NCBI RefSeq assembly: GCF_021869535.1
Contig: NW_026262690.1
Span: forward strand, 60,582,995-60,646,994
Length of the DNA: 64,000 nt
Source of the DNA: Mytilus californianus
Taxonomy: Eukaryota > Mollusca > Bivalvia > Mytilida > Mytilidae
Reading direction: 5' to 3'
The position numbers were made by a program, and so were the translations under genes. This document shows positions 1-11,632 of this stretch, piece by piece. Position 1 is the stretch's first letter. Every line of letters starts with the position of its first letter. The notes beneath the pieces are model-generated. The model saw nothing but the letters and a program-made list of their open reading frames with translations. It had not been told where the DNA came from and made no database searches.

Positions 1-393
1 GGGTTCTTTGATATGCTGAATCTAACCATGTATTTAGATTTTTGATTTTTGGGCCCCGTTATCAACTTTGTCCACATTGAGGTCAAAAGGGTCCAAAATT
101 AAACTTTGTTTGATTTCATCAAAAATTGAATTCTTGGGGTTCTTTGATATGCTGAATCTAACCATGTATTTAGATTTTGGATATTGGACCATAATAGGTG
201 AATGTCCAATTTAAAATTTTTAAGTTCTTAGACCACATTCAATCTGTGTTAGAAACCTATGCTGTGTCAAATATTTAATCACAATCCAAATCCAAAGCTG
301 TATCAAGCTTGAATGTTGTGTCCATACTTCCCCCAACTGTTCAGGGTTCGACCTCTGCGGTCGTATCAAGCTGCGCCCTGCGGAGCATTTTAT
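1..393 (+). mobile_element. A-family element, 3' part
   Basis: The window opens inside an A-family element. Positions 1-230 are two units of the ~125-bp 'O' tandem repeat (GGGGTTCTTTGATATGCTGA). Then follow the common 3' module (TCAAGCTTGAATGTTGTGTC), the subterminal TGCGGTCGTAT, a hairpin GCTGCGCCCTGCGGAGC and the end ATTTTATT. The 5' end is outside the window. Confidence 0.75.
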
Positions 394-451
394 TGATAAT
401 TGCTGATGAGACAATGGTTTAGGGAAAAACACCAAAGCTGTGATTAAATAC

Positions 452-560
452 ATATTTGAAATAATACACATCTACAACCTATTTGAAATAAATACACATC
501 TACAACCTATTTGAAATAATACACATCTACAACCTATTTGAAATGATACACATCTACCGT
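452..560 (+). repeat. 27-29-bp tandem array, about four copies
   Basis: Four copies of a unit built on ATTTGAAATAATACACATCT followed by ACAACCT run head to tail. Copy two has a one-base insertion and the last copy diverges (CACATCTACCG). A simple minisatellite in the intron upstream of the first eEF1G exon, with no coding potential. Confidence 0.8.
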
Positions 561-606
561 TGCAAACTTTCCACAGGTGCTATCCCCTCTATATAACAAT
601 AATAAT

Positions 607-735
607 ATGTGGTATGATTGTCAATGAGACAACTTTCCACCAGAGACCAAATGATGTTGAAAGTAACAACTATCAGTCACTGTATGGCATTCAACAATGA
701 TCAAAACCCATACAGCATAGTAAGCTACAAAAGGT
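607..735 (-). repeat. fragment of the same dispersed repeat
   Basis: Starts at the ATGTGGTATGATTGTCAATG block, followed by GAGACAACTTTCCACCAGAG and GGCATTCAACAATGATC, the same order as the start of the repeat at 56266. It is truncated before the GGCTCCTGACTTGGG block and lies just upstream of the first eEF1G exon. Confidence 0.6.
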
Positions 736-971
736 GCTCTAGTTAACTTTTATCTACTGTATTTATGAAACTTTGATATTCAGATGACACTTCTATATTA
801 ATATAAACATTGATAAGATGCATTGATTACAAAAATGGTCCTGCATCATACATAACACATCCAGGTAAAGCAATTGTTTAATATATGGTTGAGTTAAAAT
901 ACTTTTACTTTGTTTTCAGAGTAATTTGATAATGTTAATTTTGACTTGATAAAGGTTAATTGTTGTTACAG

Positions 972-1101
972 GTTTTAGATCCCAAGTTTGTAGAGTCTTT
1001 CACAAATGTCAACAGATGGTTTACAACACTTGTTAACCAACCTCAGTTTAAAAAAGTGATTGGAGATTTTAAATTTTGTGAGAAGATGGCAGAATTTGAT
1101 G
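972..1101 (+). CDS. EEF1G: eEF1G exon (end of GST-like domain)
   Basis: First recognisable exon of elongation factor 1-gamma, the scaffold subunit of the eEF1B nucleotide-exchange complex that recharges eEF1A with GTP. It encodes 43 codons plus one base and carries the hallmarks NRWFTTLVNQPQF and CEKMAEFD, which match the C-terminal end of the GST-like domain of animal eEF1G. The acceptor is a TTGTTACAG at 963-971; the donor GTAATA follows 1101, leaving phase 1, which the next exon completes to Ala. Upstream exons (most of the GST-like domain) are not in the window. A repeat of family B begins only about 20 bp after the donor. Identity is by remembered family similarity; I am very sure of it. 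Confidence 0.95.
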
Positions 1102-1153
1102 GTAATAACAGCATACACATTTTTAGCTCACCTGGCCCAAAGGGCCAAATGAG

Positions 1154-2341
1154 TTTTTGTAGAGCCTGCGACTTTTGTCGCAGAAAGCTCGACATAGGGA
1201 TAGTGATCCGGCGGCGGCGTTAGCTAACTTCTTAAAAGCTTTATATTTTAGAAGGTGGAAGACCTGGATGCTTCATACTTTGTATATGGATGCCTCATGT
1301 TACGAAGTTTCCGTCAGTCACATGTCCAATGTCCTTGACCTCATTTTCATGGTTCAGTGAAAAAAAAGTTCAGATTTTTTGTAATGTTAAATTCTCTCTT
1401 ATTATAAGTAATAGGATAACTATATTTGGTATGTGCGTACCTTGCAAGGTCCTCATGCCTGTCAGACAGTTTTCACTTGACCTCGACCTCATTTCATGGA
1501 TCATTAAACAAGGTTAAGTTTTGGTGGTCAAGTCCATATCTCAGATACTATAAGCAATAGGTCTAGTATATTCGGTGTATGGAAGGACTGTAAGGTGTAC
1601 ATGTCCAACTGGCAGGTGTCATCTGACCTTGACCTCATTTTCATGGTTCAGTGGTTATAGTTAAGTTTTTGTGTTTTGGTCCGTTTTTCTTATACTGTAT
1701 GCAATAGGTCTACTATATTTGGTGTATGGATTGATTGTAAGGTGTACATGTCTAGCTGGCAGGTGTCATCTGACCTCAACCTCATTTTCATGGTTCAGTG
1801 GTTATAGTTAAGTTTTTTAGTTTTGATCTTTTTTCTTATACTATATGCAATAAGTCAACTATATTTGGTGTATGGAAATATTCTATGATGTACATGTCAG
1901 TCTCGCAGGTTTTATTTGACCTTGACCTCATTTTCACTGTTCATTGCTCAGTGTTAAGTTTATGTGTTTCAGTCTGTTTTTCTTAAACTATAAGCAATAG
2001 GTCAGCTATATTTGTTGTATGGAAGGATTGTAAGCTGTTCATGTCTGCCTGGCATGGTTCATCTGACATTGACCTCATTTTCACGATTCATTGGTCAATG
2101 TTTAGTTTTCTTGGTTAAGTCTGTTTCTTAGAAACTATAAGCAATAGGTCAACTATATTTAGTGTATTGAATGATTGTAAGGTGTTCATGTATTTCTCGT
2201 TTGATTTATATGACCTTGACTTCATTTTCTTGGATCATGTTAAGTTTATGTAATAGTTGTAGTAAAGCTTTCATTTAGGACTATCAACATAATATCAATG
2301 GTTAGTAAAGAAGGCGAGACATTTCAGCGTGTGCACTCTTG
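1154..2341 (+). mobile_element. I-family element with 'G' tandem repeats
   Basis: Starts GTAGAGCCTGCGACTTTTGT with foldback partner GCAGAAAGCTCGACATAGGG. Its body (1240-2260) is about seven units of a ~130-bp repeat centred on GACCTTGACCTCATTTTCAT and AAACTATAAGCAATAGGTCA. It ends AAGGCGAGACATTTCAGCG and a GTGTGCACTC stem. B-family sequence abuts both sides (…CCAAATGAG / TTCTCATCATTTGG), so it was inserted in the B 5' end. Confidence 0.7.
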
Positions 2342-2698
2342 TTCTCATCATTTGGTGTCAGTCGTTAACTTTTACAAAAATATCCTCCTCCGAGACTACT
2401 GGGCCAAATTTAACCAAACATGGCCACAATCATTATTGGGGTATCTAGTTTAAAGAATGTGTACGATGACCTGGCGCGCCAACCAAGATGGCAGACATGA
2501 CTAAAAATAGAACATAGGTGTAAAATGCAAGTATTGTCTATTATTTTAAAACTCTTATTAATAGAGAAATTCTGACAGATCAAAAATATTCAGAATGTTG
2601 AGCTCTACCAATTGTTCATTGGCGTCAAAACTGTCAGCCAACTTCTTATAGGAGTTATTGCCCTTAAATGACAAATTTTACCATTTTTATACGACCGA

Positions 2699-5396
2699 AA
2701 AAAAAATTTTGTGGTCGTATATTGGTATGACGTTGGCGTCGTCGTCGTCCGAAGACACATTAGTTTTCGCACTCTGACTTTAGTTTAAGTGAATGGATCT
2801 CAATGAAATTTTACCATAAGGTTTAATACCACATAAGGAAGGTGGGGATTGATTTTGGGGGTTATGGTACCTACAGTAAAGGAATTAGGGGCCAAAAATA
2901 AGCATTTGTTTTAACTTCCAGACATAACTTGTTTGTAAGTGTATGGATCTCTCTGACATTGTACCACAAGGTTCCATATCACAAAGGGAATGCTGGGATT
3001 GATTTTGGGGTAATTGCCTCCAAATTTTAGGAATTGGGGGCCAAAAAGGGGCAAAAAACAAGCATTTTTCTAGTTTCATGACAATAACTTGTGTGTAAGT
3101 CTATGGACCTCTCTGACATTGTATCACAAGGTTCCATATCACAAAGGGAATGCTGGGATTGATTTTGGGGGTAATTGTCTCCAAATTTTAGGAATTGGGG
3201 GCCAAAAAGGGGCAAAAATCAAGCATTTTTCTAGTTTCATGACAATAACTTGTGTGTAAGTGTATGGATCTTTATAAAATTGTACTACAAGGTTCCATAT
3301 CACAAAGGGAAAGCTGGAATTGAGTTTGGGGGTAATTGCCCAAAAAGTTTAGGAATAAGGGGCCAACAAGGGGCCAAAAATAAGCATTTTTAGCTCACCT
3401 GACCTGAAAGGTCGTGAGCTTTTCTCATCACTTTGCGTCCGTCGTCCGTAAACTTTTACAAAAATCTTCTACTAGGCCAAATTTAACCAAACTTGGCCAC
3501 AATCATCATTGGGGTATCTAGTTAAAAAAATGTGTCCGATTACCCAGTCAACCAACCAAGATGGCCGCCACGGCTAAAAATAGAACATAGGGGTAAAATG
3601 CAGTTTTTAGCTTATAACTCAAAAACCAAAGCATTAAGAGCAAATCTGACATGAGGTAAAATTGTTCATCAGGTCAAGATCTATCTGCCCTGAAATTTTC
3701 AGATGAATCGGACAACCCGTTATTGGGTTGCTGCCCCTGAATTGGTAATTTTAAGGAAATTTTGCTGTTTTTGGTTATTATCTTGAATATTATTATAGAT
3801 AGAGATAAACTGTAAACAGCAATAATGTTCAGCAAAGTAAGATTTACAAATAAGTCAATATAACCGAAATGGTCAGTTGACCCCTTTAGGAGTAATTGCC
3901 CTTTATAGTCAATTTTTAACCATTTTTCGTAAATCTTCGTAATCTTTTACAAAAATCTTCTCCTCTGAAACAACTGGGCCAAATTAAACCAAACTTGGCC
4001 ACAATCATCATTGGGTTATCTAGTTTTAAAAATGTGTGGCGTGACCTGGTCAACCAACCAAGATGGCCGCCACGGCTAAAAATGGAACATAGGGGTAAAA
4101 TTCAGTTTTTGGCTTTTAACTCAAAAACCAAAGCATTTAAAGCAAATCTGACATGAAATAAAATTGTTTATCAGGTCAAGATCTATCTGCCCTGAAATTT
4201 TCAGATGAATCGGACAACCCGTTGTTGGGTTGCTGCCCCTGAATTGGTAATTTTAAGGTAATTTTGCTGTTTTTGGTTATTATCTTGAATATTATTATAG
4301 ATAGAGATAAACTGTAAAAAAACAATAAATGTCGGCAAAGTAAGATCTACAAATAAGTCAACATGACTGAAATTGTCAGTTGACCCCTTTAGGAGTTATT
4401 GCCCTTTATAGTCAATTTTTAACCATTTTTTCATAAATCTTAGTAATCTTTTACAAAAATCTTCTCCTCTGAAACTACTGGGCCAAGTTAATTATAGATA
4501 GAGATAATTGTAAGCAGGAAAAATGTTCAGTAAATTAAGATGTACAAACACATCACCATCACCAAAACACAATTTTGTCATGAATCCATCTGCGTCCTTT
4601 GTTTAATATTCACATAGACCAAGGTGAGCGACACAGGCTCTTTAGAGCCTCTAGTTCGAGTTTCCAGACAATAACTTGTGTTCAAGTGTATGGATCTCTC
4701 TGAAATTGTACTTCAAGGTACCATACCACATAGGGAAGGCTTGGGTTGATTTTGGGGGTAATTCCCTCAAAATTTTAGTAATTAGGGGCCATAAAAGGGC
4801 AAAAAAACAAGCATTTTTCTAATTTCCGGATAACAACTTGTGTGTAAGTGTATGGATCTTTATGAAATTGTACTACAAGGATCCATATCACAAAGGGAAA
4901 GCTGGGTTTGAGTTTAGGGGTAATTGCCCGAAACGTTTAGGAATTTGGGGCCAAAAAAACAAGCATTTTTCTAGTTTCCAGACAATAACTTGTGTTCAAG
5001 TGTATGGATCTATCTGAAATTGTACTGCAAGGTACCATACCACAAAGGGAAGGCTGGGATTTGGTTTGGGGGTGATGAATCATAAGGGGGTTAAAAAAAA
5101 TTCGGGGGGGGGGGGGGGGGAATTTTTTTTTCTTTAAAATTTTCCATTTTAAATTGGTTATTTCTGATTTATATATAAAAGCAAATAATAATATGGTTTG
5201 AATAGGTAAATTAAAATTTTTTATGTTCTTAGACCACTTTCATTCTGTGTCAGAAACCTATGCAGTGTCAAATATTTAATTACAATCCAAATTCAGTGCT
5301 GTATCAAGCTTGAATGTTGTGTCCATACTTGCCCCAACTGTTCAGGGTTCGACCTCTGCGGTCGTATCAAGCTGCGCCCCAGCGGAGCATTTTATT
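2699..5396 (+). mobile_element. A-family element interrupted by B
   Basis: 5' end ATACGACCGAAAAAAAAATT folds onto TTTTGTGGTCGTAT. The body consists of ~165-175-bp tandem units, each with TGTATGGATCTCTCTGA and GGGGCCAAAAA…GCATTTTT. A G-tract of about 16-18 follows at 5105-5122, then the common 3' module, TGCGGTCGTAT, hairpin GCTGCGCCCCAGCGGAGC and ATTTTATT. A complete B element (3392-4656) is lodged inside. Confidence 0.8.
3392..4656 (+). mobile_element. B-family element, complete, 1.27 kb
   Basis: Starts AGCTCACCTGACCTG (foldback partner AAAGGTCGTGAGCT). It has an internal duplication of about 480 bp (two CCAAGATGGCCGCCACGGC blocks at about 3556 and 4059, two TGCCCTGAAATTTTCAGATG blocks). 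The end is AAGGTGAGCGACACA then the hairpin GGCTCTTTAGAGCC and TCTAGTT. The flanks join as an A-family unit (GCATTTTT then GAGTTTCCAG) without a target duplication. Confidence 0.82.
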
Positions 5397-5571
5397 TATT
5401 TTTTTTGCATTTTATCTTGAAAACTATGATAGATGTAGAGAAACTTTTAAGTTGCAAAAATAATCAGCAAGACAAGATCTACACTAAGTGTGCATGGTTG
5501 AAATCTTCAGATGACTCCTAATTAGAGGTATTACCCTTTGATGGCAATTTTTACCAATTTTTTGTGTTTTT

Positions 5572-5838
5572 ATGCCCCACCTACGATAGTAGAGGGGAAT
5601 TGTTTTTCAGTCTGTGCGTTTGTCCTTTCTTCCATCTTTCCGCTTCAGGTTAAAGTTTTTGGTCAAGGTAGTTTTTGATGAAGTTGAAGTCCAATCAACT
5701 TGAGACTTAGTACACATATTCCCTATATGATCTTTCTAATTTTAATGCCAGATTAGAGTTTTGACCCCCAATTTCACGGTCCACTGAACATAGAAAATGA
5801 TAGTGCGAGTGGGGCATCCATGTACTAATGATACATTT
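5572..5838 (+). mobile_element. D-type short element, complete, 267 bp
   Basis: Preceded by a T-run; starts ATGCCCCAC (5572-5580). The reverse complement GTGGGGCAT is at 5809-5817, then a stem ATGTA…TACAT (5820-5836) and a T-run. It is the smallest copy that shows the whole shared plan. It lies inside the remnant of the outer B element. Confidence 0.78.
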
Positions 5839-6150
5839 TTGTTGCCTTATATCTTGAAAATTATAATAGATAGGTAGAAACTTAAATAGGCAAAAATGAT
5901 CAGGAAGACCAGATCTTTATTTAAGACCCTATCGAGGAAACTGTTGCAAATTGCTCAGAAAGATGTGATCTTCTATAGAACTTATCCATCAAAATTGTCA
6001 GACTATTCCTTTTAGGAGTTGAGGCCATTTATAACAATGATTTTAACATCTTTTGATTATTATCTTGAAACCATTAAATTTATAAAATGTTTTGAGAGAT
6101 ACTGTAAACAGTTAAGATAACAAACAATCAAATTTAAATCTACAAATCCT

Positions 6151-7600
6151 TCAATTGCTTGTATATATTGTAATGACTGCTTAGTGGAGGGGGGTCCGAC
6201 TTGAATGACTTGTAAATAGATAATTTCATTCAAACTAACGAATGTGGCTGAAAATAAGAAAAGTATTAGCCTTGAATGTGCTTAAACAGCTGAATGATTG
6301 ATGTAAATGAATGCCTATATCCATATGTCATTTTTCAAACACTAGGAGTGGGTGATCTTCCTTTCTTGATAAATATTGAATTTATGGGTTGTTTTCCATG
6401 ATAATTTATCTTGCTTTCTGTATTGTAGTTTAGTAATCTTAATAATTGAACCTTAAGCAGATTAATAATGTTTTTGCAACAATTTTTAAATAATACCATA
6501 TTTAGATAATTTTTTTTTAACTTTTTTAAAAGGTTTTAGAATATATACAAATTCAGCAGGCAACATACATGCACATAATTATTTTTTTGAAGTTTATAAA
6601 GATTGTTTGTTTAACAGCGATTTCACAACCATTTTTAGATACCACTTTAATTTAGATTTGTTTACTTTTTCAAAAGGTTTTAGAATATTGACAAATTCAG
6701 TAGCCAACACACATCTAATTTTTTTTTATCGAATATGAAAATAAGATGTGGTATGATTGCCAATGAGACCACAAACTACCAGAGACCAAATGAGGTAGAT
6801 GTAAGCAACTTACTAGAAGTCAAAGATATAGTATTCTAAGTTTAAACTAAATTTTCTTATGTAAAAATGGAATCTTAATTCCTCATGGCAAATATAACAT
6901 TGTAATTAATAGAATGTTGTAAATGTTGAGGAAAGAAAAACTTGGAACTCCGAGTCTTTGTTGACAAATTTTGTTTCTAAAGTCTACATGTTCCATACAT
7001 GATTTATAGCTCGACTTGTCCAAAGAGCCAGTGTGATTACTGTATGATATGTAAATAAATTTTTGGCAAGTTCCAAAGTATCAGCTCTTGCTAAATACAT
7101 TTCTTGGTTGCCTTTTGGCGAGTTTTCAAAGTTTGGAAATGATTTATAGCTATAATGACTTTCAGGTACCTTGAACATTCTTTTTGTTCATTGCGAACTA
7201 AATACTCTTCAACAAAATTTTCAACATTGCTAAATATTTTGTCAGAAATCAACTTTTTATAATTAAATCAGTGTATATATTGAAAAGATTGAAAATATAT
7301 TATTGACATTGAGTAAATATAACATCACATGCAGTTTTGTGAGTTGAATACATGTATTTTCATCTACTTGGAAGATAATTTTTGTTTTAGGTAAATTAAT
7401 CAATGAGTGATGGATTTCTCTTAGAAGAAATTTAAAGGTCCCAGTGAATAATCTACACAGAGAACAATAGCTGTTGCATTTATTTAATGGACAATTGAAC
7501 TGACAAAAGTTTAAATACCTTGACCAAGAGGAGATGACTCTGTGGAAGAGTTGCACTTTGGTTTTGCAATAATAATGATTTGGCAATCATTTTGAGATCC
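6151..7600. other. low-information intronic DNA with local duplications
   Basis: No gene seen. A T-rich phrase TTTTTCAAAAGGTTTTAGAA recurs at about 6526 and 6666 and, altered, at 7625. A block starting GATGTGGTATGATTGCCAAT (6747) is a fragment of the dispersed bivalve repeat. Positions 6866-7001 are repeated at 9266-9402. Between 7002 and 7600 I see nothing distinctive; the short reading frames there look like chance. Confidence 0.5.
6770..7001 (+). repeat. left copy of a ~230-bp duplicated block
   Basis: Contains CCAGAGACCAAATGAGGTAG, CTCATGGCAAATATAACATT, GTAAATGTTGAGGAAAGAAA and CTCCGAGTCTTTGTTGACAA. The same order recurs at 9185-9402 with few differences. Sequence outside the block differs on both sides. 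Confidence 0.75.
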
Positions 7601-7743
7601 TACCATAATTTAAATCTCTTTACTTTTTCAAAAGGTTTTGTCAGAAACTATTTATGCTTATTGCATAAAAATTCACACACAAGATGACGGGCGTATCATG
7701 CGCACATGGCGCAGCTGTTTATTTTTTTTATTGATTATTCAAA

Positions 7744-8060
7744 TAAGAATAACAGGGTTGGTCAAAAATCTAAAATGGGAAAGCTTAGAAGAACGGAGGA
7801 AAACAAACAGACTATGCATGCTATTCAAGATCCAGCATGATCTTATAGACATAGACTGTCACCAATATTTAACCCCAAATGATAACCGGACCAGAGGTAA
7901 AAACCGCTTCTACCAAGAAAGAACAAGTACAGACGCCTACGGCCAATCTTTCTTCCCGAGGACCATCAGGGATTGGAACAACTTACCAACATCAGTTTCA
8001 TCGGCCAACACCGTTGAGGGATTCAGAGCTGCCCTTAAGGCATGCTCTGAAAGGAAGTAG
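7744..8060 (+). pseudogene. non-LTR retrotransposon (LINE) reverse-transcriptase C-terminus
   Basis: About the last 100 codons of a LINE ORF2-type protein. The frame reads WESLEERRKTNRLCMLFKI, then TRGKNRFYQERTSTDAYGQS and FFPRTIRDWNNLP, ending CSERK and TAG (8058-8060). The (S/F)FPRTIRDWNxLP block is typical of the C-terminal end of animal non-LTR reverse transcriptases of the Jockey/CR1-like groups. The polymerase and endonuclease domains are absent, consistent with 5' truncation. It lies in an eEF1G intron in sense orientation. About 100-150 bases after the stop resemble a 3' untranslated tail. Confidence 0.8.
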
Positions 8061-8221
8061 GAAACACCAGTTGTACATAATTTTAATTGTATAATATTGC
8101 GAACGTTTTAAATGTAATTTGTAAATAGCCAAGAGAGAACTTTCTGTGTTGCCCGACACTGCGTAAAGTTTTCGCGCGGAACCAATAACATTCAATTTTG
8201 AATCCAGTTCCTTACCTGGAA

Positions 8222-9160
8222 GAAGAAGAACCCGGGTTTTATGAGTATTGCCCAGCCCAGTGGGAAATACTGGGAAAACCCGGGTTTTACCGGGTAATAC
8301 TGGGCAATATAAAATACTGGCCTGAATTTTAAAGAGGATTCAGTGATCAAACACAAATGCAATACATTTAAGATATTTATAAACAAATCTCGATTTATAA
8401 ATAAGTTAACTTGTTAGAGAGTCTTATAATACAAGTGTATACATTTGAGAAAGTATTGTTCTAGCAACTCTGAGACAAGTGTACATGAAGACACATTAGA
8501 CAAATAATATTGGAAAAAGCCTTTCGCAATAATTCTAAAAAACTATTAAATCACCATTCTGTCTAGATTGGTCAAACTGTTAACAGAAAGCCAAAGAATT
8601 CAATTTTTTTTTCAAATATTTATAACTAATATTAACAATTAACACTTACAGGTAAAAAAAATACTTTAAATAATTTATATGTACATCACTAATTAATAAG
8701 TAATTATTCAGATTAGAACACAGATATGTTTATATAACAATAATCAGCCTTTTCATATCTATAAGTGTTAATGACATGACCCTGGAGGGTGTTTATTTAG
8801 CAGTATGTTTGCATAGCAATTTAAATTTATAATTTACTTAAACATTCAAATAATATGCATTTTTTCAAAGTTTGGATTATTGAAACAATGCTAGGAAATT
8901 AACAAGGTATCCTAAAATGTGCAAATCTTGTATTCTGCCTACATGGAGTTAGTGGAGAAGAGAATGAAATTGAATTTTCAATCTTCTAGAAATGACTCTC
9001 AATGGTTATCTGTATAAAATGTATATATTTAGCTATAATACTATGAAACTACAACAAGTCTTTACTATTTTGTGTTAAAATAAGCTTATAAAATCATATT
9101 GCCCAGTATTACCCGGACCTGGGTTTTCCAGGGCGGGTAATACCTTGCCAACTCTGAAGA
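8222..9160. mobile_element. inverted-repeat element, ~0.94 kb
   Basis: GGTAATACTGGGCAATAT at 8293-8310 is matched exactly in reverse complement at 9096-9113. Outside these lie further CCCGGG and CTGGGTTTTCC blocks that are also in inverted order. The interior is AT-rich with no frame worth calling. It looks like a non-autonomous DNA transposon; the family is unknown (a hAT-type relation is a guess). Confidence 0.6.
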
Positions 9161-9184
9161 ATAATTGTATATTGCCAGTAAGAC

Positions 9185-9402
9185 CACTATCTACCAGAGA
9201 CCAAATGAGGTAGATGTTAGCAACTAGAAGTCTAAGATATAGTTTTATGTTTTTTTCCTGTATAAATGGAATCTTTACTCCTCATGGCAAATATAACATT
9301 GTAATAAATAGAATGTTGTAAATGTTGAGGAAAGAAAAACATGGAACTCCGAGTCTTTGTTAACAAATTTTGTTTCTAAAATCTACATGTTCCATACATG
9401 AT
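9185..9402 (+). repeat. right copy of a ~230-bp duplicated block
   Basis: Same string of blocks as 6770-7001, about 2.4 kb downstream and in the same orientation. The differences are scattered substitutions and short gaps, so either this is a segmental duplication or both copies belong to one dispersed family. Confidence 0.75.
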
Positions 9403-9660
9403 TTTCATCTCTTAAAGAGGTATTCAGTTGTGTATGACCATTGTAGTCTGTAAATTTCACCCTTCCAGAAACTTTTATATTATGTGTACATGGTGTAGTT
9501 AATAAGTACTGGGATTAGCAAATTCATGCTTCTTTTCTTATCGTATAAGTGTTGTCTCCCTTTGCCAGACACAGTTTTATAAATAGACTACCACATACAT
9601 GGGTCAAAAAAAATTAATACTGCTACAAAATATAATAAAAGTACCTTTAAACTTTTTTAG

Positions 9661-9749
9661 CTAAGAAATATCAGGAACTCCATGGTAAAGCTGATGGTGG
9701 AAAGAAAGAGAAGAAACCAGCAGATAAACCCAAAAAAGAAAAACCCAAG
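9661..9749 (+). CDS. EEF1G: eEF1G exon (lysine-rich linker)
   Basis: Second eEF1G exon, 89 bases. It reads, after completing the split Ala codon, KKYQELHGKADGGKKEKK and further Lys/Pro-rich residues, matching the start of the poorly conserved charged linker between the GST-like and C-terminal domains. Acceptor ACTTTTTTAG at 9651-9660, donor GTAAAG after 9749, exit phase 0. A short exon of this kind is hard to call alone, but its phase joins the exons on both sides exactly. The intron before it is about 8.6 kb and the one after it about 7.2 kb, both swollen by nested repeats. Confidence 0.88.
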
Positions 9750-10420
9750 GTAAAGAGGTTAAAAATATAAAAAAATTAAAAGAAAAGTTGTAAATTGAAT
9801 ACCTTCATTTTTAACCGGATTTTCGAAGAAAATATCGGTTATTAAAATGGTGATGTACGGCGGGTGGACGGGCGGCTGCCAAACAGTGTCTGTACAATAA
9901 CATGAAAACACTAACAAATTTTTATACGACCGCAAAATTTATGATGTCGTCTGCGTCGTCGTCCGAAGACACATTGGTTTCCGGACAATAACTTTAGTTT
10001 AAGTGAATGGATCTCTATGAAATTTTTGAAGAAGATTCAATACCACAAAAGGAAGGTTGGGATTGATTTTGGGGATGATGGTCCCAACCGTTTAGGAATT
10101 AGGGGCCCAAAACAAGCATTTTTCTAGTTTCAGGATAATAACTTGTGTATAATATTTCGATTGCTCTGAAATTGTACCACAATGTTAAATACCACAAGTA
10201 GAAGGTTGGGATTCATTTAAGGGGTTATGGGGCCAACAGTTTAGGAATTAAGGGCCAAAAACAAGCATTTTTCTAGTTTCCAGACAATAACTTGTGTGTA
10301 AGTATATGGATCTTTCTGACATTTTACCACAAGGTTCCATATAACAAAGGTAAGGCTGGGATTGAGTTTGGGGTTAATTGTCCCAAACGTAGGAATTAGG
10401 GGCCAAAAACAAGTATTTTT

Positions 10421-11090
10421 GTCGAGCCTTCGACTGTAGTCGAAAAAGCAAGACATAGTGATCCTACATTCTGTAGGTGGCGGCGTCCACAAATATTCAC
10501 TCTGTGGTTAAAGTTTTTGAAATTTTAATAACTATCTTAAACTATCCGGGATTTGTACCAAACTTGGACAGAAGCTTGTTTATGATCATAAGATAGTATC
10601 CAGAAGTAAATTTGTTAAAAAAAAAATTTCATTTTTTCTGTATTTTACTTATAAATGGACTTACTTTTTCGGCCAGGAAACAATACATTCACTCTGTGGT
10701 TAAAGTTTTTGAAATTTTAATAACTTTCTTAAACTATCCTGGATTTGTACCAAATTTGGACAGAAGCTTGTTTATGATCAAAAGCTAGTATCTACATGAT
10801 CTAGAAGGACATTTTGTTAAAATTTGTACCTGTTTATCCTTATTTTACTAATAAATGGACTTAGTTTTTCTTCCAGTTAACATTAAATACAGTCTGCAGT
10901 TAAAGTTTTTAAAACATTTATTAGATTCATAAACTATCCTGGATTTATACCAAACTTTGACAGAAGCTTCTTACAATCGAAAGATAGTATCTAAAGGAAT
11001 ATTTTTATTGATTTTTTTCCTTATTTTTGTTGAGCCTGCGATTAACAGCAAAAGTAGGCGAGACACTGGGTTCCGCGGAACCCTTACGAA
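10421..11090 (+). mobile_element. I-family element, short form
   Basis: Starts GTCGAGCCTTCGACTGTAGT. The body has three ~190-bp units centred on CTCTGTGGTTAAAGTTTTTG and TTTGTACCAAACTTGGACAG. It ends TAGGCGAGACACT, then the perfect 16-bp hairpin GGGTTCCGCGGAACCC (11068-11083) and TTACG. A second A element begins almost at once. Confidence 0.75.
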
Positions 11091-11632
11091 TTTTTATACG
11101 ACCGCAAAAAAAAATTTGTGGTCGTATATTGGTATGACGTTGGCGTCGTCGTCGTAGTCCGAAGACACATTAGTTTTCGCACTCTAACTTTAGTTTAAGT
11201 GAATGGATCTCAATGAAATTTTACCATAAGGTTCAATACCACAAAAGAAAGGTGGGGATTGATTTTGGGGGTTATGGTACCCACAGTTAAGGAATTAGGG
11301 GCCAAAAATAAACATTTTTGTAACTTCCAGACATAACTTGTGTGTAAGTGTATGGATCTCTCTGACATTGTACCACAAGGTTCCATATCACAAAGGGAAT
11401 GCTGGGATTGATTTTGGGGGTAATTGCCTCCAAATTTTAGGAATTAAGGGCCAAAAAAGGGGCAAAAAACAAGCATTTTTCTAGTTTCATGACAATAACT
11501 TATAACTGTAAGTGTATGGATCTTTCTGAAATTGTACTACAAGGTTCCATATCACAAAGGGAAAGCTGGAATTGAGTTTGGGGGTAATTGCCCAAAACGT
11601 TTAGGAAAAAGGGGCCAAAAATAAGCATTTTT

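Larger units (their letters stand above)
1125..6150 (+). mobile_element. outer B-family element, heavily interrupted
   Basis: Begins AGCTCACCTGGCCC after a T-run, with the foldback partner GGGCCAAATGAG. The B body is then found in pieces at 2342-2698, 5397-5571 and 5839-~6150, recognised by TACTGGGCCAAATTTAACCA, TGGCCACAATCATTATTGGG and the TTATCTTGAAAACTATGATA phrase. It is interrupted by I (1154-2341), A (2699-5396) and D (5572-5838). The 3' terminal hairpin was not found, so the right end is approximate and probably decayed. Confidence 0.65.
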
